Below, piece by piece: positions 7,979 to 17,156 of a stretch of DNA of 64,000 bases; the stretch's first letter is position 1, and each line of letters begins with the position of its first letter. The notes under the pieces were generated by a model. It was not told the origin of the DNA, did no database searches, and was given only the letters and a program-made list of their open reading frames with translations. Source of the stretch: CAVQZA01 sp963724805 (GTDB taxonomy: Bacteria > Actinomycetota > Thermoleophilia > Gaiellales > Gaiellaceae); NCBI GenBank assembly GCA_963724805.1, contig CAVRWA010000011.1, forward strand, positions 1 to 64,000, written 5' to 3'. The position numbers and the translations under genes were made by a program.

Positions 7979-9019
7979 GTGCGCAGGCGGGAGTGGATCG
8001 AAATCGGCATCGTCGCCGTGCTCGTTGCGCTGGCGGGCATCGCGCACTACACGCATGCGAACGAGGTGCTCGCCTTCTTTGTCGCGGCGCTCGCGATCGC
8101 CGGGCTAGCGCGCCTCGTCGGCTCGGCGACGGAGCAGCTCGGCGGCCGCGTTGGCACCGGCCCCGCCGGGATCGTCCAGTCGGGCCTCGGCAACCTGCCC
8201 GAGCTCTTCATCGCCTTCTTCGCGCTCAACGACGGCCTGCTCATCGTCGTGCAGTCGGCGCTCGTCGGCTCGATCCTCGCGAACAGCGTCCTCGTGCTCG
8301 GCCTCGCGTTCCTGGTCGGCGGCCGGCGAAACGGGCCCCAGCAGTTCCACTCGCGCACCGCCCGCACGATCGCCACGCTGACCGTGCTGGCCGCGTCGAT
8401 CATGGCGGTGCCGAGCTTCACGCACGCGTGGGGCACCGCGGCGGCCGCGCACGAGACGGCGCTCAGCGTGATCGCCGCGGTCGTCCTGATCGTGCTCTTC
8501 TTCTGCGCGCTGCCCGCGCTGATGCACTCCGCGAAGGAGGATCAACCGCGAGAGCCGCCGCACTGGTCACTGGCGAGGACGGTCGTCGTGCTCGGCGCCG
8601 CGGGCGCCGGCGCCGCATTCACGAGCGACTGGTTCGTCACGGCGCTCACCCCGGCGACCGAGGCGATGCACATGAGCCAGGCGTTCGCCGGACTGGTCGT
8701 CGTCGCGATCGCCGGAAACGCGGTGGAGAACGTCGTCGGCGTCCAGTTCGCGGCGGCGAACCGGCCCGACTTCGCGATCTCGGTGATCCTCAACTCCTCG
8801 CTCCAGGTCGCCCTGCTGCTCACCCCGGTGCTCGTGCTCGTGAGCCTCTTCCTCACGACGACGCTGACGCTCGTCTTCGCGCCGTTCCTCGCGCTCGTGC
8901 TGCTCCTCTCGGCGTTCCTCAGCACGTTCGTCGTCTACGACGGCGAGAGCACCTGGTACGAGGGCGCGATCCTGATCGGGTTCTACGTCGTCGTCGCGGC
9001 CAGCTTCTGGTGGGGTTAG
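7979..9019 (+). CDS. Ca2+/cation antiporter (CaCA superfamily, CAX-like)
   Basis: The 346-residue protein is almost entirely hydrophobic, with about ten transmembrane segments. The two alpha-repeats of the CaCA superfamily are visible: GLGNLPELFIAFFAL in the first half and AIAGNAVENVVGVQFA in the second. The acidic residues in the GNxPE and GNxxE motifs bind the cation. The NxPEL form resembles Ca2+/H+ exchangers rather than Na+/Ca2+ exchangers. The start is GTG at 7979. The stop overlaps the convergent gamma-glutamyltranspeptidase stop by 4 nt. Confidence 0.9.
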   Translation: MRRREWIEIGIVAVLVALAGIAHYTHANEVLAFFVAALAIAGLARLVGSATEQLGGRVGTGPAGIVQSGLGNLPELFIAFFALNDGLLIVVQSALVGSILANSVLVLGLAFLVGGRRNGPQQFHSRTARTIATLTVLAASIMAVPSFTHAWGTAAAAHETALSVIAAVVLIVLFFCALPALMHSAKEDQPREPPHWSLARTVVVLGAAGAGAAFTSDWFVTALTPATEAMHMSQAFAGLVVVAIAGNAVENVVGVQFAAANRPDFAISVILNSSLQVALLLTPVLVLVSLFLTTTLTLVFAPFLALVLLLSAFLSTFVVYDGESTWYEGAILIGFYVVVAASFWWG

Positions 9020-10521
9020 AAGCCCGCCGCGTGGCCGTCGCCTCGCCCGTCGGAGCCGGCGACCAGCGAGGCGCCGCGCGTGAGGATCACCTGCCCGACG
9101 CCGAAGCCGTGCGGGTCGGTGGAGAGGACAGGCCGGTGACCTGCGGCGCGCAGCGCCTCGGCCTCGTCCCATAGCCCCGGCTCGAGCGCGACGGTCCGTC
9201 CCTCGACGATTCGGAAGCGCGCTCGGTCCAGGGCAGCCTGCGGGTCGGCGCCCGCCGCGAGATTGCGGACGACCTGGAAATGGCCCTGCGCCTGCATCGA
9301 GCCGCCCATCACGCCGAACGGACCGAGGAGCTGCCCGCCCGCGAGCAGCATCCCCGGGATGATCGTGTGGAACGGTCGCTTGGCAGCCGCGAGCTCGTTC
9401 GGGTGGCCGGGCTCGGCGCTGAAGCACGCACCCCGGTTCTGCAACACGATTCCCGTGTCCCCGGCGAGGACTCCCGAGCCGAAGTGGTCGTACGTGCTCT
9501 GGATCAGCGAGATCGCGTTCCGGTCGCCGTCCACGCAGCACAGGTAGGTGGTCGCGCCCCCGCGGGAGGGCTGTGCAGCGAGCGCCCGGTCGGCCCTGAT
9601 CAGCGCTCGGCGCTCGGCGAGGTGCGCCGGGTCGAGAAGGAAGCCCGGCAGAGGCGCGTCCGCGATGTGGCCGTGCGCGTCGGCGAGCGCGAGCTTCATG
9701 GCCTCGATCTCGCCGTGGAGCCCGAGGTCGAGCCCGTCCGAGAGGGCGAGCGCGATCAGCGCCGCCGCGCCTTGCCCGTTCGGCGGCAGCTCGCACACCT
9801 CGATCCCACGGTAGGCGAGCCGAAGCGGCTCGACCCACTCCGAGCGGTGCGCGGCGAGGTCGGCCTCGGCGAGCCAGCTCGCGGCGGCGATGGCCTCGGC
9901 GACAGAGCCCAGGTAGAAGCCGTCCCGGCCCTCCGCCGCGATCGTGCGGAGCGTCGCGGCGAGGCCGGGCAGGAGATACCGCTCGCCGATCCCGGGCATC
10001 GGCCACGGCGAGTGCCCGGCGGCCAGCCGCCAGTGCTCGGCAACCCGGGCCGTCGCGACCGTCCCGTGCTCGGCCGCGTCGATCGCGGGAGCGAGCGCCG
10101 CGTCGAGGCCGAGCCGGCCGAACCGCGAGGCGAGGTCCTCCCACGCGGCGACCGCGCCGGGTACGGTGACCGAGCGAGGCCCAAACGGGTCCACGACGCG
10201 CGCGTCGAGCTCCGCCGGCGAGCGGCCCGAGCCGTTGAGCCCGACGAGCGCTCCGTCCCACCAGAGGAGCGCGAACAGATCGCCGCCGGGGCCGTTGTGG
10301 CCGGGCTCGGCGACGGTGAGCATCGCCGCAGCGGCGAGGGCCGCGTCGACGGCGTTGCCGCCCGCCTCGAGCGCGCGCACGCCGGCACGCGTCGCGAGCG
10401 GATGGCTGGTCGCGACGGCCGCCTCGCCGAGCACCGTCGGCAGTCGCGGCCACCCCGACGCGCCCCGGGCCGGCGCGAACAGACGGGCAGGGTCGAAGCG
10501 CACGGTGCGATTCTCCCGCAT
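9016..10521 (-). CDS. Gamma-glutamyltranspeptidase family protein
   Basis: The 501-residue member of the Ntn-hydrolase gamma-glutamyltransferase family opens with the early block ATSHPLATRAGVRALEAGGNAVDAA. A PGHNGPGGD loop follows. The autoprocessing site is in SRGGATTYLCCVD, where the first Thr of TTY is the expected nucleophile. The QNRG and GGSMQAQGH motifs line the active site. No signal peptide is evident, unlike classical periplasmic GGT, so it may be a cytosolic acylase-type homologue. It is convergent with the antiporter (4-nt overlap) and divergent from aspartokinase (16 bp apart). Confidence 0.9.
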   Translation of the reverse strand: MRENRTVRFDPARLFAPARGASGWPRLPTVLGEAAVATSHPLATRAGVRALEAGGNAVDAALAAAAMLTVAEPGHNGPGGDLFALLWWDGALVGLNGSGRSPAELDARVVDPFGPRSVTVPGAVAAWEDLASRFGRLGLDAALAPAIDAAEHGTVATARVAEHWRLAAGHSPWPMPGIGERYLLPGLAATLRTIAAEGRDGFYLGSVAEAIAAASWLAEADLAAHRSEWVEPLRLAYRGIEVCELPPNGQGAAALIALALSDGLDLGLHGEIEAMKLALADAHGHIADAPLPGFLLDPAHLAERRALIRADRALAAQPSRGGATTYLCCVDGDRNAISLIQSTYDHFGSGVLAGDTGIVLQNRGACFSAEPGHPNELAAAKRPFHTIIPGMLLAGGQLLGPFGVMGGSMQAQGHFQVVRNLAAGADPQAALDRARFRIVEGRTVALEPGLWDEAEALRAAGHRPVLSTDPHGFGVGQVILTRGASLVAGSDGRGDGHAAGF

Positions 10522-10537
10522 CCGCTAGCGTGAGGCC

Positions 10538-11776
10538 GTGGCGCTCGTCGTGCAGAAGTTCGGTGGTACCTCCGTTGCCGATCCGCAGAAGCTGACCGCT
10601 GTCGCGCGCCGCCTCGTCGCCGCGCGCGAGGCGGGCTCCCAGGTCGTGGGCGTGCTCTCGGCGATGGGCAGGGTGACCGACGAGCTGCTCGCACTCTCGC
10701 ACGAAGTCTCGCTGCTCCCCGAGCCGCGCGAGCTGGACATGCTGCTTTCCGTCGGGGAGCGGATCTCGTGTGCGCTAGCGGCGATGGCGATCAACGACCT
10801 CGGCCACAAGGCGATCTCGCTGACCGGCTCGCAGGCGGGGATCGTGACCGACACCTCGCACGGCAAGGCCAAGATCGTCGACATCCGGGCCCACCGGATC
10901 CACGAGGCGCTCGAGGCCGACCAGATCGTGCTCGTCGCGGGGTTCCAGGGCGTCTCGACCGACTTCGAGGTGACGACCCTCGGCCGCGGCGGCTCCGACC
11001 TGACGGCAGTCGCGCTCGCCGCCGCGCTCGACGCCGACGTCTGCGAGATCTTCACCGACGTCGAGGGCGTCTTCACTGCCGACCCGCGCATCGTCCCCGA
11101 AGCCCGCAAGCTGTCGGTCGTCTCCTACGAGGAGATGCTCGAGCTGTCGGCGAGCGGGGGGAAGGTGCTGATGCTGCGGTCGGTCGAGTTCGCGAGAAAC
11201 CATGGAGTTCGCATTCACGTCCGCTCGTCGTTCAACGACACCGAGGGGACGCTCGTCACCAGCCAGGAGGAGTTGATGGAACAGCCGATCATCTCGGGGA
11301 TCGCGCACGACACCTCGGAGGCCGAGATCACGATCCTCGGCGTCCCCGACCGTCCCGGCATCGCGGCAGCGCTCTTCCGCAAGCTCGCCGACGAGACGGT
11401 GAACGTGGACATGATCGTCCAGAACGTCTCTGCCGAGGGTCACACCGACATCTCGTTCACGGTGCCGAAGAGCGAGCTGATCCGGATCGGGCCGGTGATC
11501 GAGGCGGTCGCGGCGGAGGTGGGCGCGCGCGGCGTGCAGCAGGACTCCGAGATCGCGAAGATCTCGCTGATCGGCGCGGGGATGAAGTCGAACCCCGGTG
11601 TCGCCGCGGACATGTTCGACGCGCTCGCGGAGGCGGGGATCAACATCGGCATCATCTCGACCTCCTCGATCCGGATCTCGTGCGTCGTGCCCGCGGGCGA
11701 GGTCGAGCGTGCCGTGCAGGTCGTGCACGACAAGTTCCGGCTCTCGGAGTCGGTCGTGCTCGCCGAGGAGGGCTAG
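10538..11776 (+). CDS. lysC: Aspartate kinase
   Basis: This 412-residue enzyme performs the first step of aspartate-family amino-acid synthesis. The N-terminal kinase motif KFGGTSVA (7-14) binds substrate and phosphate, and FTDVEGVFTADPR marks the kinase core. The C-terminal half has two ACT domains (ITILGVPDRPGIAA and ISLIGAGMKSNPGVAA), which are the usual feedback site for lysine or threonine. The length fits monofunctional aspartokinase. The start is GTG at 10538. The usual partner asd is not adjacent. Confidence 0.96.
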   Translation: MALVVQKFGGTSVADPQKLTAVARRLVAAREAGSQVVGVLSAMGRVTDELLALSHEVSLLPEPRELDMLLSVGERISCALAAMAINDLGHKAISLTGSQAGIVTDTSHGKAKIVDIRAHRIHEALEADQIVLVAGFQGVSTDFEVTTLGRGGSDLTAVALAAALDADVCEIFTDVEGVFTADPRIVPEARKLSVVSYEEMLELSASGGKVLMLRSVEFARNHGVRIHVRSSFNDTEGTLVTSQEELMEQPIISGIAHDTSEAEITILGVPDRPGIAAALFRKLADETVNVDMIVQNVSAEGHTDISFTVPKSELIRIGPVIEAVAAEVGARGVQQDSEIAKISLIGAGMKSNPGVAADMFDALAEAGINIGIISTSSIRISCVVPAGEVERAVQVVHDKFRLSESVVLAEEG

Positions 11777-11834
11777 CAAAGGCTCGTGCGGCGTGGTATC
11801 TCCCTCCGCACTGTCTAGCGAGGGGGAGGGTTCC

Positions 11835-12584
11835 ATGAAGGTCTTCTCGGGCCGCATGCTGTGGCTTGCGCTCATCGTCGGTGTGACACTCGGGGTGGCG
11901 GCAGGCGGCGCGTACGCCGTGTCGGCGCACAACGGCTCCTCGAACACGATCTACGCGTGCAAGGGCCCGCTGGGCCTGCTTCGGATCGTCAACGACGCCG
12001 GCGACTGCCGCCGCAGCGAGTCGCCGGTCTCCTGGAACGTGCAGGGGCCGAAGGGCGACACCGGGCCTGCAGGGCCGAAGGGGCCGAAGGGCGACATCGG
12101 AGCCAAGGGGGATACCGGCGCCGCCGGAGCCCCGGGCGCGCAGGGTCTCCAGGGGCCGAAGGGCGACACGGGTCCTGCCGGCGCGGACGGCGTCGACGGA
12201 ACCGACGGAGCGGACGGCATGGACGGCGCTCCCGGGGCACAGGGGCCGCAGGGGCCACAGGGGCCACAGGGGCCACAGGGGCCGCAGGGCCCGGCAGGCA
12301 GCGCTGCAGGGTTCGGCGACAACACGAACTGGGCGGCGGCCGGGCGCGGGAGAGAGTGCACGCTGGGTGAGATCATCCTCACGGCCGGGGCCGTTGCGAA
12401 CGGCGTACCGGCGAACGGCCAGCTCCTGTCGATCGCCCAGAACACGGCGCTCTTCTCGCTGCTGGGAACGACCTACGGCGGGAACGGGCAGACCACGTTT
12501 GCGCTCCCCGACCTGCGCGGCGTGGCGCCGGACTGGCTCACCTACTCGATCTGCATGGAGGGGATCTACCCCGCACGCGACTAG
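11835..12584 (+). CDS. Secreted collagen-like protein with phage tail-collar domain
   Basis: The 249-residue protein has a signal peptide (MLWLALIVGVTLGVAAGGAYA, about 8-28). Residues 72-155 are a collagen-like Gly-X-Y tract (GPKGDTGPAGPKG, five QGP repeats). The C-terminal ~80 residues match the tail-collar domain found in microcystin-dependent-type proteins (LGEIILTAGAV, GQLLSIAQNTALFSLLGTTYGGNGQTTFALPDLRG). Four cysteines lie outside the Gly-X-Y tract. It probably trimerises through the collagen stalk on the cell surface. An upstream GGGGGAGGG serves as ribosome-binding site for ATG 11835. A strong hairpin terminator follows. Confidence 0.88.
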   Translation: MKVFSGRMLWLALIVGVTLGVAAGGAYAVSAHNGSSNTIYACKGPLGLLRIVNDAGDCRRSESPVSWNVQGPKGDTGPAGPKGPKGDIGAKGDTGAAGAPGAQGLQGPKGDTGPAGADGVDGTDGADGMDGAPGAQGPQGPQGPQGPQGPQGPAGSAAGFGDNTNWAAAGRGRECTLGEIILTAGAVANGVPANGQLLSIAQNTALFSLLGTTYGGNGQTTFALPDLRGVAPDWLTYSICMEGIYPARD

Positions 12585-12593
12585 GAACGAGCG

Positions 12594-12630
12594 GGCGCCG
12601 GGGCCGGGCGCAGCGCCCGGCCCCGGCGCC
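12594..12630. terminator. Bidirectional hairpin terminator
   Basis: This is a perfect 18-bp GC-only inverted repeat around a single central A (GGCGCCGGGGCCGGGCGC / GCGCCCGGCCCCGGCGCC). It lies 10 bp after the collagen-like gene stop and 2 bp before the stop of the convergent amidase gene. No U tract is present, as is common in high-GC actinobacteria. Its position between convergent stops suggests it serves both transcripts. Confidence 0.85.
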
Positions 12631-12631
12631 G

Positions 12632-13206
12632 TCAGACGTCGATCCGCTTGAAGGTGCCGCGGCCCCAGGTCTTGCGGAAGCCGCCGCGCTCGAGCTCCTT
12701 GCCCACCTGCTTGACGAACGAGGTCCAGAGCTTGACATCGGTGGTCGGGTCGCTGTGCCCGCCGCCTGCCCGGCCGAGGTCGACGTGGCGGACGATCCCC
12801 GGCTTGTGCAGCGGGTCCTCGACCAGACCGGCGGGATCCCGGTCTGCTCGCAGATGAAGGCGAAGATTCGCGCGGCGACGGCGAAGGCGCCGGGGTCGCT
12901 GCCGTCCCAAGCGTTGTCGTCGACCTCGATGTTGTAGGAGGCGCTGTTGAAGGAGGCGCAGGCCCATGACTTCTTGTCCCACGCGACGAGCTGCGTCGCG
13001 GTGTCGACCTCGGTGCCGTTGCCCTCGGTGAGGACGTGTGCGCTCGCCTCTGCCTTCGGGTTGCAGAGCCAGGTCGCCGAGCCATGGTACGAGCCGACGG
13101 GGCGGTGGGCGACGATCAGGTACGGGACGATCCCCGGGCTCCGCTCGCTGAAGTTCGGCGAGGGCATCCATTCGAGCTCCGGCAGCACGACGGCGGTGGC
13201 GCTCAT
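12632..13206 (-). pseudogene. N-acetylmuramoyl-L-alanine amidase (amidase_2/PGRP), frameshifted
   Basis: The first ~127 codons encode an amidase_2 domain: PSPNFSERSPGIVPYLIVAHRPVGSYHGSATW, then ASAHVL. The two histidines (IVAH, SAHV) are candidate zinc ligands. At GTC TGG TCG near 12823 the frame breaks. The rest of the domain continues in another frame (LVEDPLHKPGIVRHVDLGRAGGGHSDP ... TFKRIDV). Restoring one G in the GG run (CC on the plus strand at 12823-12824) rebuilds a 191-residue protein. It is either a real loss of function or a sequencing indel. The product would cleave peptidoglycan stem peptides. No signal peptide is seen. Confidence 0.78.
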
Positions 13207-13306
13207 GGTCTCGTTCCTTTCTCGATTCGACGTGGTGCCGCAGGAGTCAGAGGATCGTGACACTCGACGGCCGCATCGGCAAGGCCGGATGGGTTCTACT
13301 TCCCGC

Positions 13307-14338
13307 ATGAGCGAGGAGAAGAAGAAGCGCTCGGGCTGGTGGCGGGTCGGGGGCACCGGCCTCGCGATAGTCGTGATCGCGGTCGTGTTTGCGTTCTTTC
13401 TGCCGAAGATCGCGAGCTATGCCTCGGTCTGGGACGTCGTCAAGGGGTTCTCGTGGCAGGACTGTGCCCTGCTCGCCGGCGCGACCGTGCTCAACCTCGC
13501 GACGTTCGCGCCGCCCTGGATGGCGGCGCTCCCCGGGCTGCGCTTCCGCCAGGCGTTCGTCGTCACGCAGGCGTCGACCGCCCTCACCATCGTCGCGCCC
13601 GGCGGGCCGGCGGTGGGGATGGCGCTCTCCTTCGGGATGCTGCGGCGCTGGGGCTTCAAGCCGGGCCCGGTCACGCTCGCGGTCGCGGTGACCGGCGTCT
13701 GGAACCAGTTCGTGGTCCTCGGCTTCCCCGTGATCGCGCTCGCGCTCCTCACCGTCCAGGGCGGGAAGAACCCACTCCTGCAGACGGTCGCGCTGATCGG
13801 GCTCGGGGTGTTCGTCGCCGCGGTCGCCGGGTTCGCGGCCGCGCTCCGCAGCGACCGCGAGGCGAAGTGGGTCGGCGATCGCGCCGCGGAGATCTCGAAC
13901 CGGGGCCTCAAGCTCGTGCGTCGCGGCCCGGTGACCTGGGCCGGCCCGGCGCTCGTCCGCTTTCGCCACCAGACGGTCGGGCTGCTGAAGCGGCGCTGGC
14001 ACGTGCTCACCCTCGCGACGCTCGCGGGACACCTGACGGTGTTCCTGGTGCTGATCGTCTCGCTTCGGGTGACCGGCGTCTCGACGTCGGAGGTGACGGC
14101 TATCGAGGCGTTCGCGGCATGGTCGATCATGCGCATCGTCGGCTCCGTCCCGATCACACCGGGCGGCGTCGGCGTGATCGAGCTCGGCATGACCTCGCTC
14201 CTCGTCGGCTTCGGCGGCGGCAACGCCGAAGTGGTCGCCGCCGTGCTCGTCTACCGGGCGCTCACGGTGCTGCCGACGCTCGTCCTCGGCACCCTCTCGG
14301 CCGCGACCTGGAAGCTGCACGACCCGGAGCGCGCGTAG
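13307..14338 (+). CDS. Lysylphosphatidylglycerol-synthase-TM/UPF0104-type integral membrane protein
   Basis: The 343-residue protein has about eight transmembrane segments. The pattern of the flippase-like LPG_synthase_TM family is visible: a GGPAVGMALSFGMLRRWG motif in the first half and a VPITPGGVGVIELGMTSLLVGFG motif near the end. Relatives flip or bind lipids or are of unknown role. No catalytic synthase domain is attached. The ATG at 13307 opens MSEEKKKRSGWWR just before the first helix. The frame is open far upstream, but that part overlaps the amidase antisense. The next gene starts 2 bp after its stop. Confidence 0.85.
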   Translation: MSEEKKKRSGWWRVGGTGLAIVVIAVVFAFFLPKIASYASVWDVVKGFSWQDCALLAGATVLNLATFAPPWMAALPGLRFRQAFVVTQASTALTIVAPGGPAVGMALSFGMLRRWGFKPGPVTLAVAVTGVWNQFVVLGFPVIALALLTVQGGKNPLLQTVALIGLGVFVAAVAGFAAALRSDREAKWVGDRAAEISNRGLKLVRRGPVTWAGPALVRFRHQTVGLLKRRWHVLTLATLAGHLTVFLVLIVSLRVTGVSTSEVTAIEAFAAWSIMRIVGSVPITPGGVGVIELGMTSLLVGFGGGNAEVVAAVLVYRALTVLPTLVLGTLSAATWKLHDPERA

Positions 14339-14339
14339 G

Positions 14340-15162
14340 GTGGACTTCGAGCGGCGAGAGAGCCTCCGCGCGACCTTCGAGGAGGTGCCCGAGCTCTACG
14401 ATCGGGTCCGGCCCACCTATCCGCCGGCGCTGTTCGACGACCTGGTCGCGCTGGCCGGGTTGCCGGAGCGCGGCCGGCTCCTCGAGATCGGCACCGGCCC
14501 CGGCAAGGCGACGGTGCCGCTGGCCGAGCGCGGCTTCGAGATCGTCGGGATAGAGCTCGGCGAGAGGCTTGCAGCGCTCGCGCGGTCCAACCTCGCCGGC
14601 TTTCCGAACGTCGAGATCGTCAACGCCGAGTTCGAGGCCTGGGAGCCTGCCGTGGCCGGTTTCGACGCGGCCGTGTCCTTCACGGCCTTCCACTGGATCG
14701 ACCCCGCGGCGCGCTACGAGAAGACGGCCGCGCTCCTTCGCGAGGGCGGGGCGCTCGCCGTCGTCGAGACGAGCCACGTGCTTCCGGAGGACGGCGATCC
14801 GTTCTGGATCGAGGTCGAGGACGACTACCGCGACGTGTTCCCGGACGACGAGGCCGGACCGCCGCCCGCACCCGACGAGGTCGCCGGGCTGAGCGAGGAG
14901 ATCGCCGCGAGCGGGCGCTTCGCGCGCCCCCGAGGTCCGGCGGTACGTGTGGGACGTGACCTACTCGGCCGAGGACTACATCGGTGTCCTCGAGACCTAC
15001 TCAGGCCACCGCGCCGCCGGCCCCGAGCTCAGGGAGCGCCTCTACGAGCGAATCCGCCGCCGCATCGAGGTTCGGCCCGGGCGCGAGGTGAGGAAGTCGT
15101 ACCTCGCACTGATGAGCGTCGCGCGGCGCCTGGGCGATCTTGACACGCCGTCCAGACCGTGA
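14340..15162 (+). pseudogene. SAM-dependent methyltransferase, frameshifted in a C5 run
   Basis: The class I methyltransferase domain has LLEIGTGPGKATVPLAERG (motif I, about 46-64), GIELGER and FHWID. The domain is in frame from GTG 14340 to about 14926. The C-terminus reads on in another frame (PEVRRYVWDVTYSAEDYIGVLETYSGH ... ARRLGDLDTPSRP) to 15162. Removing one C from the CCCCC run at 14927-14931 restores a continuous ~273-residue protein of the usual length. The likely cause is a sequencing indel, but a real frameshift is possible. The substrate is unknown. The gene is tightly packed behind the membrane-protein gene. Confidence 0.8.
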
Positions 15163-15175
15163 AACTGATTCCGGC

Positions 15176-16057
15176 GTGATCTTCACCTCCGACCTCGGCA
15201 TCCCCGAGGCACCGCTCCTGCTCCCCGACGGCTCCTGGCTCGTGACCGAGATGGCGCTCGAACGGGGCGCCGTCACGCAGGTCTCGGCCGACGGGAAGAC
15301 CCACAACGTGATCGCTCGCACCGGCCGCCCGAACGGCCTGGCGCAGACGGCGGACGGCACGGTCTGGGTCTGCGAGTCGCTCCATCCCGCGCTCGTCAGG
15401 CTCGAGCTCTCGGGCGAGAAAGAGGACGTCCTCACGTCGATCGACGGCGTCGCGCTCCTGTGGCCGAACGACGTCTGCGTCGGCCCCGACGGCGCCCTCT
15501 ACGCCACCGACTCGGGCGTTCTGCTGCACGACTTCGTCGACGAGAGCGGCGCGCCGGCGGCGCATTGGGCGACGCTCGAGTACGACGGGAAGGTCTTCCG
15601 CTACGACCCGCGTACGCGGTCGGCGTGGTTCCTCGACGACGGCTACCAGTTCACGAACGGGATCGCGTTCGGTCCCGACGGTCTCCTCTACGCCAACGAG
15701 ACGATCACGGGGAACATCTACCGCTACCGGATCGACGGAGGCGGGCGCGCCGTCGGCGGGCGCGAGCTGTTCGCCAACGTCCTCGATCCCGCGTGGACGG
15801 GGGAGGGGATTCGGGGGCCCGACGGGATGGCCTTCAGCGTGGACGGCCGCCTCTGGTGCACGGTGTTCGGCCAGGGCGACGTCACCGTGCTCGGTCCGGA
15901 GGGCGACGTCCTCGAGCGCATCGCGACCCAGGGCGCGGCCCCCTCGAACATCGCGTTCGGGCCGCCCGGCGAGGGCCGGATCTACGTCGTCGAGGACGAG
16001 CGCGGGCGGATCGAGACCTACGACGTCGGCATCGACGGGCTGGCCCTTTACGTCTGA
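15176..16057 (+). CDS. SMP-30/gluconolactonase/LRE-like beta-propeller hydrolase
   Basis: The 293-residue protein has the six-bladed propeller pattern of the SMP-30/gluconolactonase family: EAPLLLPDGSWLVTE, GRPNGLAQTADGTVWVCE, LWPNDVCVGPDGALYATDSG, FTNGIAFGPDGLLYANET, and GPDGMAFSVDGRLWCTVFG. The Glu, Asn and Asp metal ligands expected in the strand ends are present (E about 11, N about 104, D about 218). Such enzymes open sugar or aldonate lactones. GTG at 15176 is preferred over the TTG at 15140. It precedes the D-threonine-aldolase-like gene by 13 bp, so they probably form an operon. Confidence 0.88.
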   Translation: MIFTSDLGIPEAPLLLPDGSWLVTEMALERGAVTQVSADGKTHNVIARTGRPNGLAQTADGTVWVCESLHPALVRLELSGEKEDVLTSIDGVALLWPNDVCVGPDGALYATDSGVLLHDFVDESGAPAAHWATLEYDGKVFRYDPRTRSAWFLDDGYQFTNGIAFGPDGLLYANETITGNIYRYRIDGGGRAVGGRELFANVLDPAWTGEGIRGPDGMAFSVDGRLWCTVFGQGDVTVLGPEGDVLERIATQGAAPSNIAFGPPGEGRIYVVEDERGRIETYDVGIDGLALYV

Positions 16058-16070
16058 GCTCGGGGTAGGG

Positions 16071-17156
16071 ATGCGCCTGGAGGAGGTCGCCACGCCTGCG
16101 CTCGTGATCGACCTCGACCGGATGGACCGCAACATCGTGCGCTGGCAGGAGCTCGTCGCGAGCCACGGAAAGAAGCTCCGGCCGCACATCAAGACGCACA
16201 AGATCCCGGAGATCGCCCTCCGGCAGGAGGCGGCCGGCGCCTGCGGGATCGCGGCCGCGAAGCCCACCGAGGCGGAGGTCTTCTACGAGGCGGGCTGCCG
16301 CGACATCGTGCTCGCCTATCCCACCGTGGGCGACGACAAGTGGGCGCGGATGGCGCGGATGGGCCACGACGCGAAGGTGACCGTGAACGTCGATTCCGAG
16401 CTCGAGGCGCGCGGGCTGAGCGCCGCCGCCACCGCGGCCGGAGCCACGGTCTTCGTGCAGATCGAGATCGACACGGGCCTGCATCGCTGCGGCTTCGACC
16501 CGACACAGGTCGAGGAGATCGAGGCGTTCGCACGGCTGATCGGCTCGCTGCCCGGGCTCGAGCTGGACGGGATCACGACCCACCGCGGCAAGTCGGTCGA
16601 GCGGCTCGCGACCATGACGAACGAGGAGGCGGGCCGCGAGGAGGGGCAGCTACTGGTCGACCTGGCCGAGACCCTCCGCTCCAGGGGCGTCCGGATCGAC
16701 GAGGTGACGGCCGGCGGCACGATCACGGGCCGCGGTGTCGCCGAGGTCGACGGGATCACCGAGGTGCGCGCCGGGACGTACGTCTTCAACGACGCGATGC
16801 AGGTCGCCCTCGGTTCCGCCGAGCCGGAGGACGTGGCGATCTCGGTGCTCGCGACTGTCGTCAGCACACGCAATCCGGGCTGGGCGACGATCGACGCCGG
16901 CTCGAAGACGTTCACGAGCGAGGGTGGGGAGGTGGTCGCGCCGGCGGTCGACATCGACGCGGCGGTGATGCGGATCACGGAGGAGCACGGGATGGTCGAG
17001 CTCGGCGAGGGCGTGTCGGTGGAGCCGGGCGAGAAGCTCCGCTTCACGCCGTTCCACGCGTGCACCGCGGTGAACCTCTCCGACAAGCTCGTCGGAGTTC
17101 GGGGCGGCGTCGTCGAGAAGGTCTGGCCCGTGCTCGCGCGCGGGAAGCGGACCTAG
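16071..17156 (+). CDS. D-threonine aldolase/D-serine dehydratase-like PLP enzyme
   Basis: The 361-residue protein is of the alanine-racemase-N fold (type III PLP). The PLP lysine lies in RPHIKTHK (Lys41). The C-terminal zinc site shows as FHACTAVNLSDK (His and Cys), typical of D-threonine aldolase and eukaryotic-type D-serine dehydratase. Further active-site blocks are QIEIDTGLHRCGF and GGTITGRG. It would cleave a D-beta-hydroxy amino acid, but the exact substrate cannot be told. It is downstream of the SMP-30 lactonase and convergent with an HpcH-type aldolase, which points to hydroxy-acid or sugar-acid breakdown. Confidence 0.9.
   Translation: MRLEEVATPALVIDLDRMDRNIVRWQELVASHGKKLRPHIKTHKIPEIALRQEAAGACGIAAAKPTEAEVFYEAGCRDIVLAYPTVGDDKWARMARMGHDAKVTVNVDSELEARGLSAAATAAGATVFVQIEIDTGLHRCGFDPTQVEEIEAFARLIGSLPGLELDGITTHRGKSVERLATMTNEEAGREEGQLLVDLAETLRSRGVRIDEVTAGGTITGRGVAEVDGITEVRAGTYVFNDAMQVALGSAEPEDVAISVLATVVSTRNPGWATIDAGSKTFTSEGGEVVAPAVDIDAAVMRITEEHGMVELGEGVSVEPGEKLRFTPFHACTAVNLSDKLVGVRGGVVEKVWPVLARGKRT

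Noticed and set aside
12230..12300. Tandem CAGGGGCCA-type repeats considered as CRISPR or VNTR
   Set aside because: They are in-frame QGP codons of the collagen-like tract. There are no spacers.
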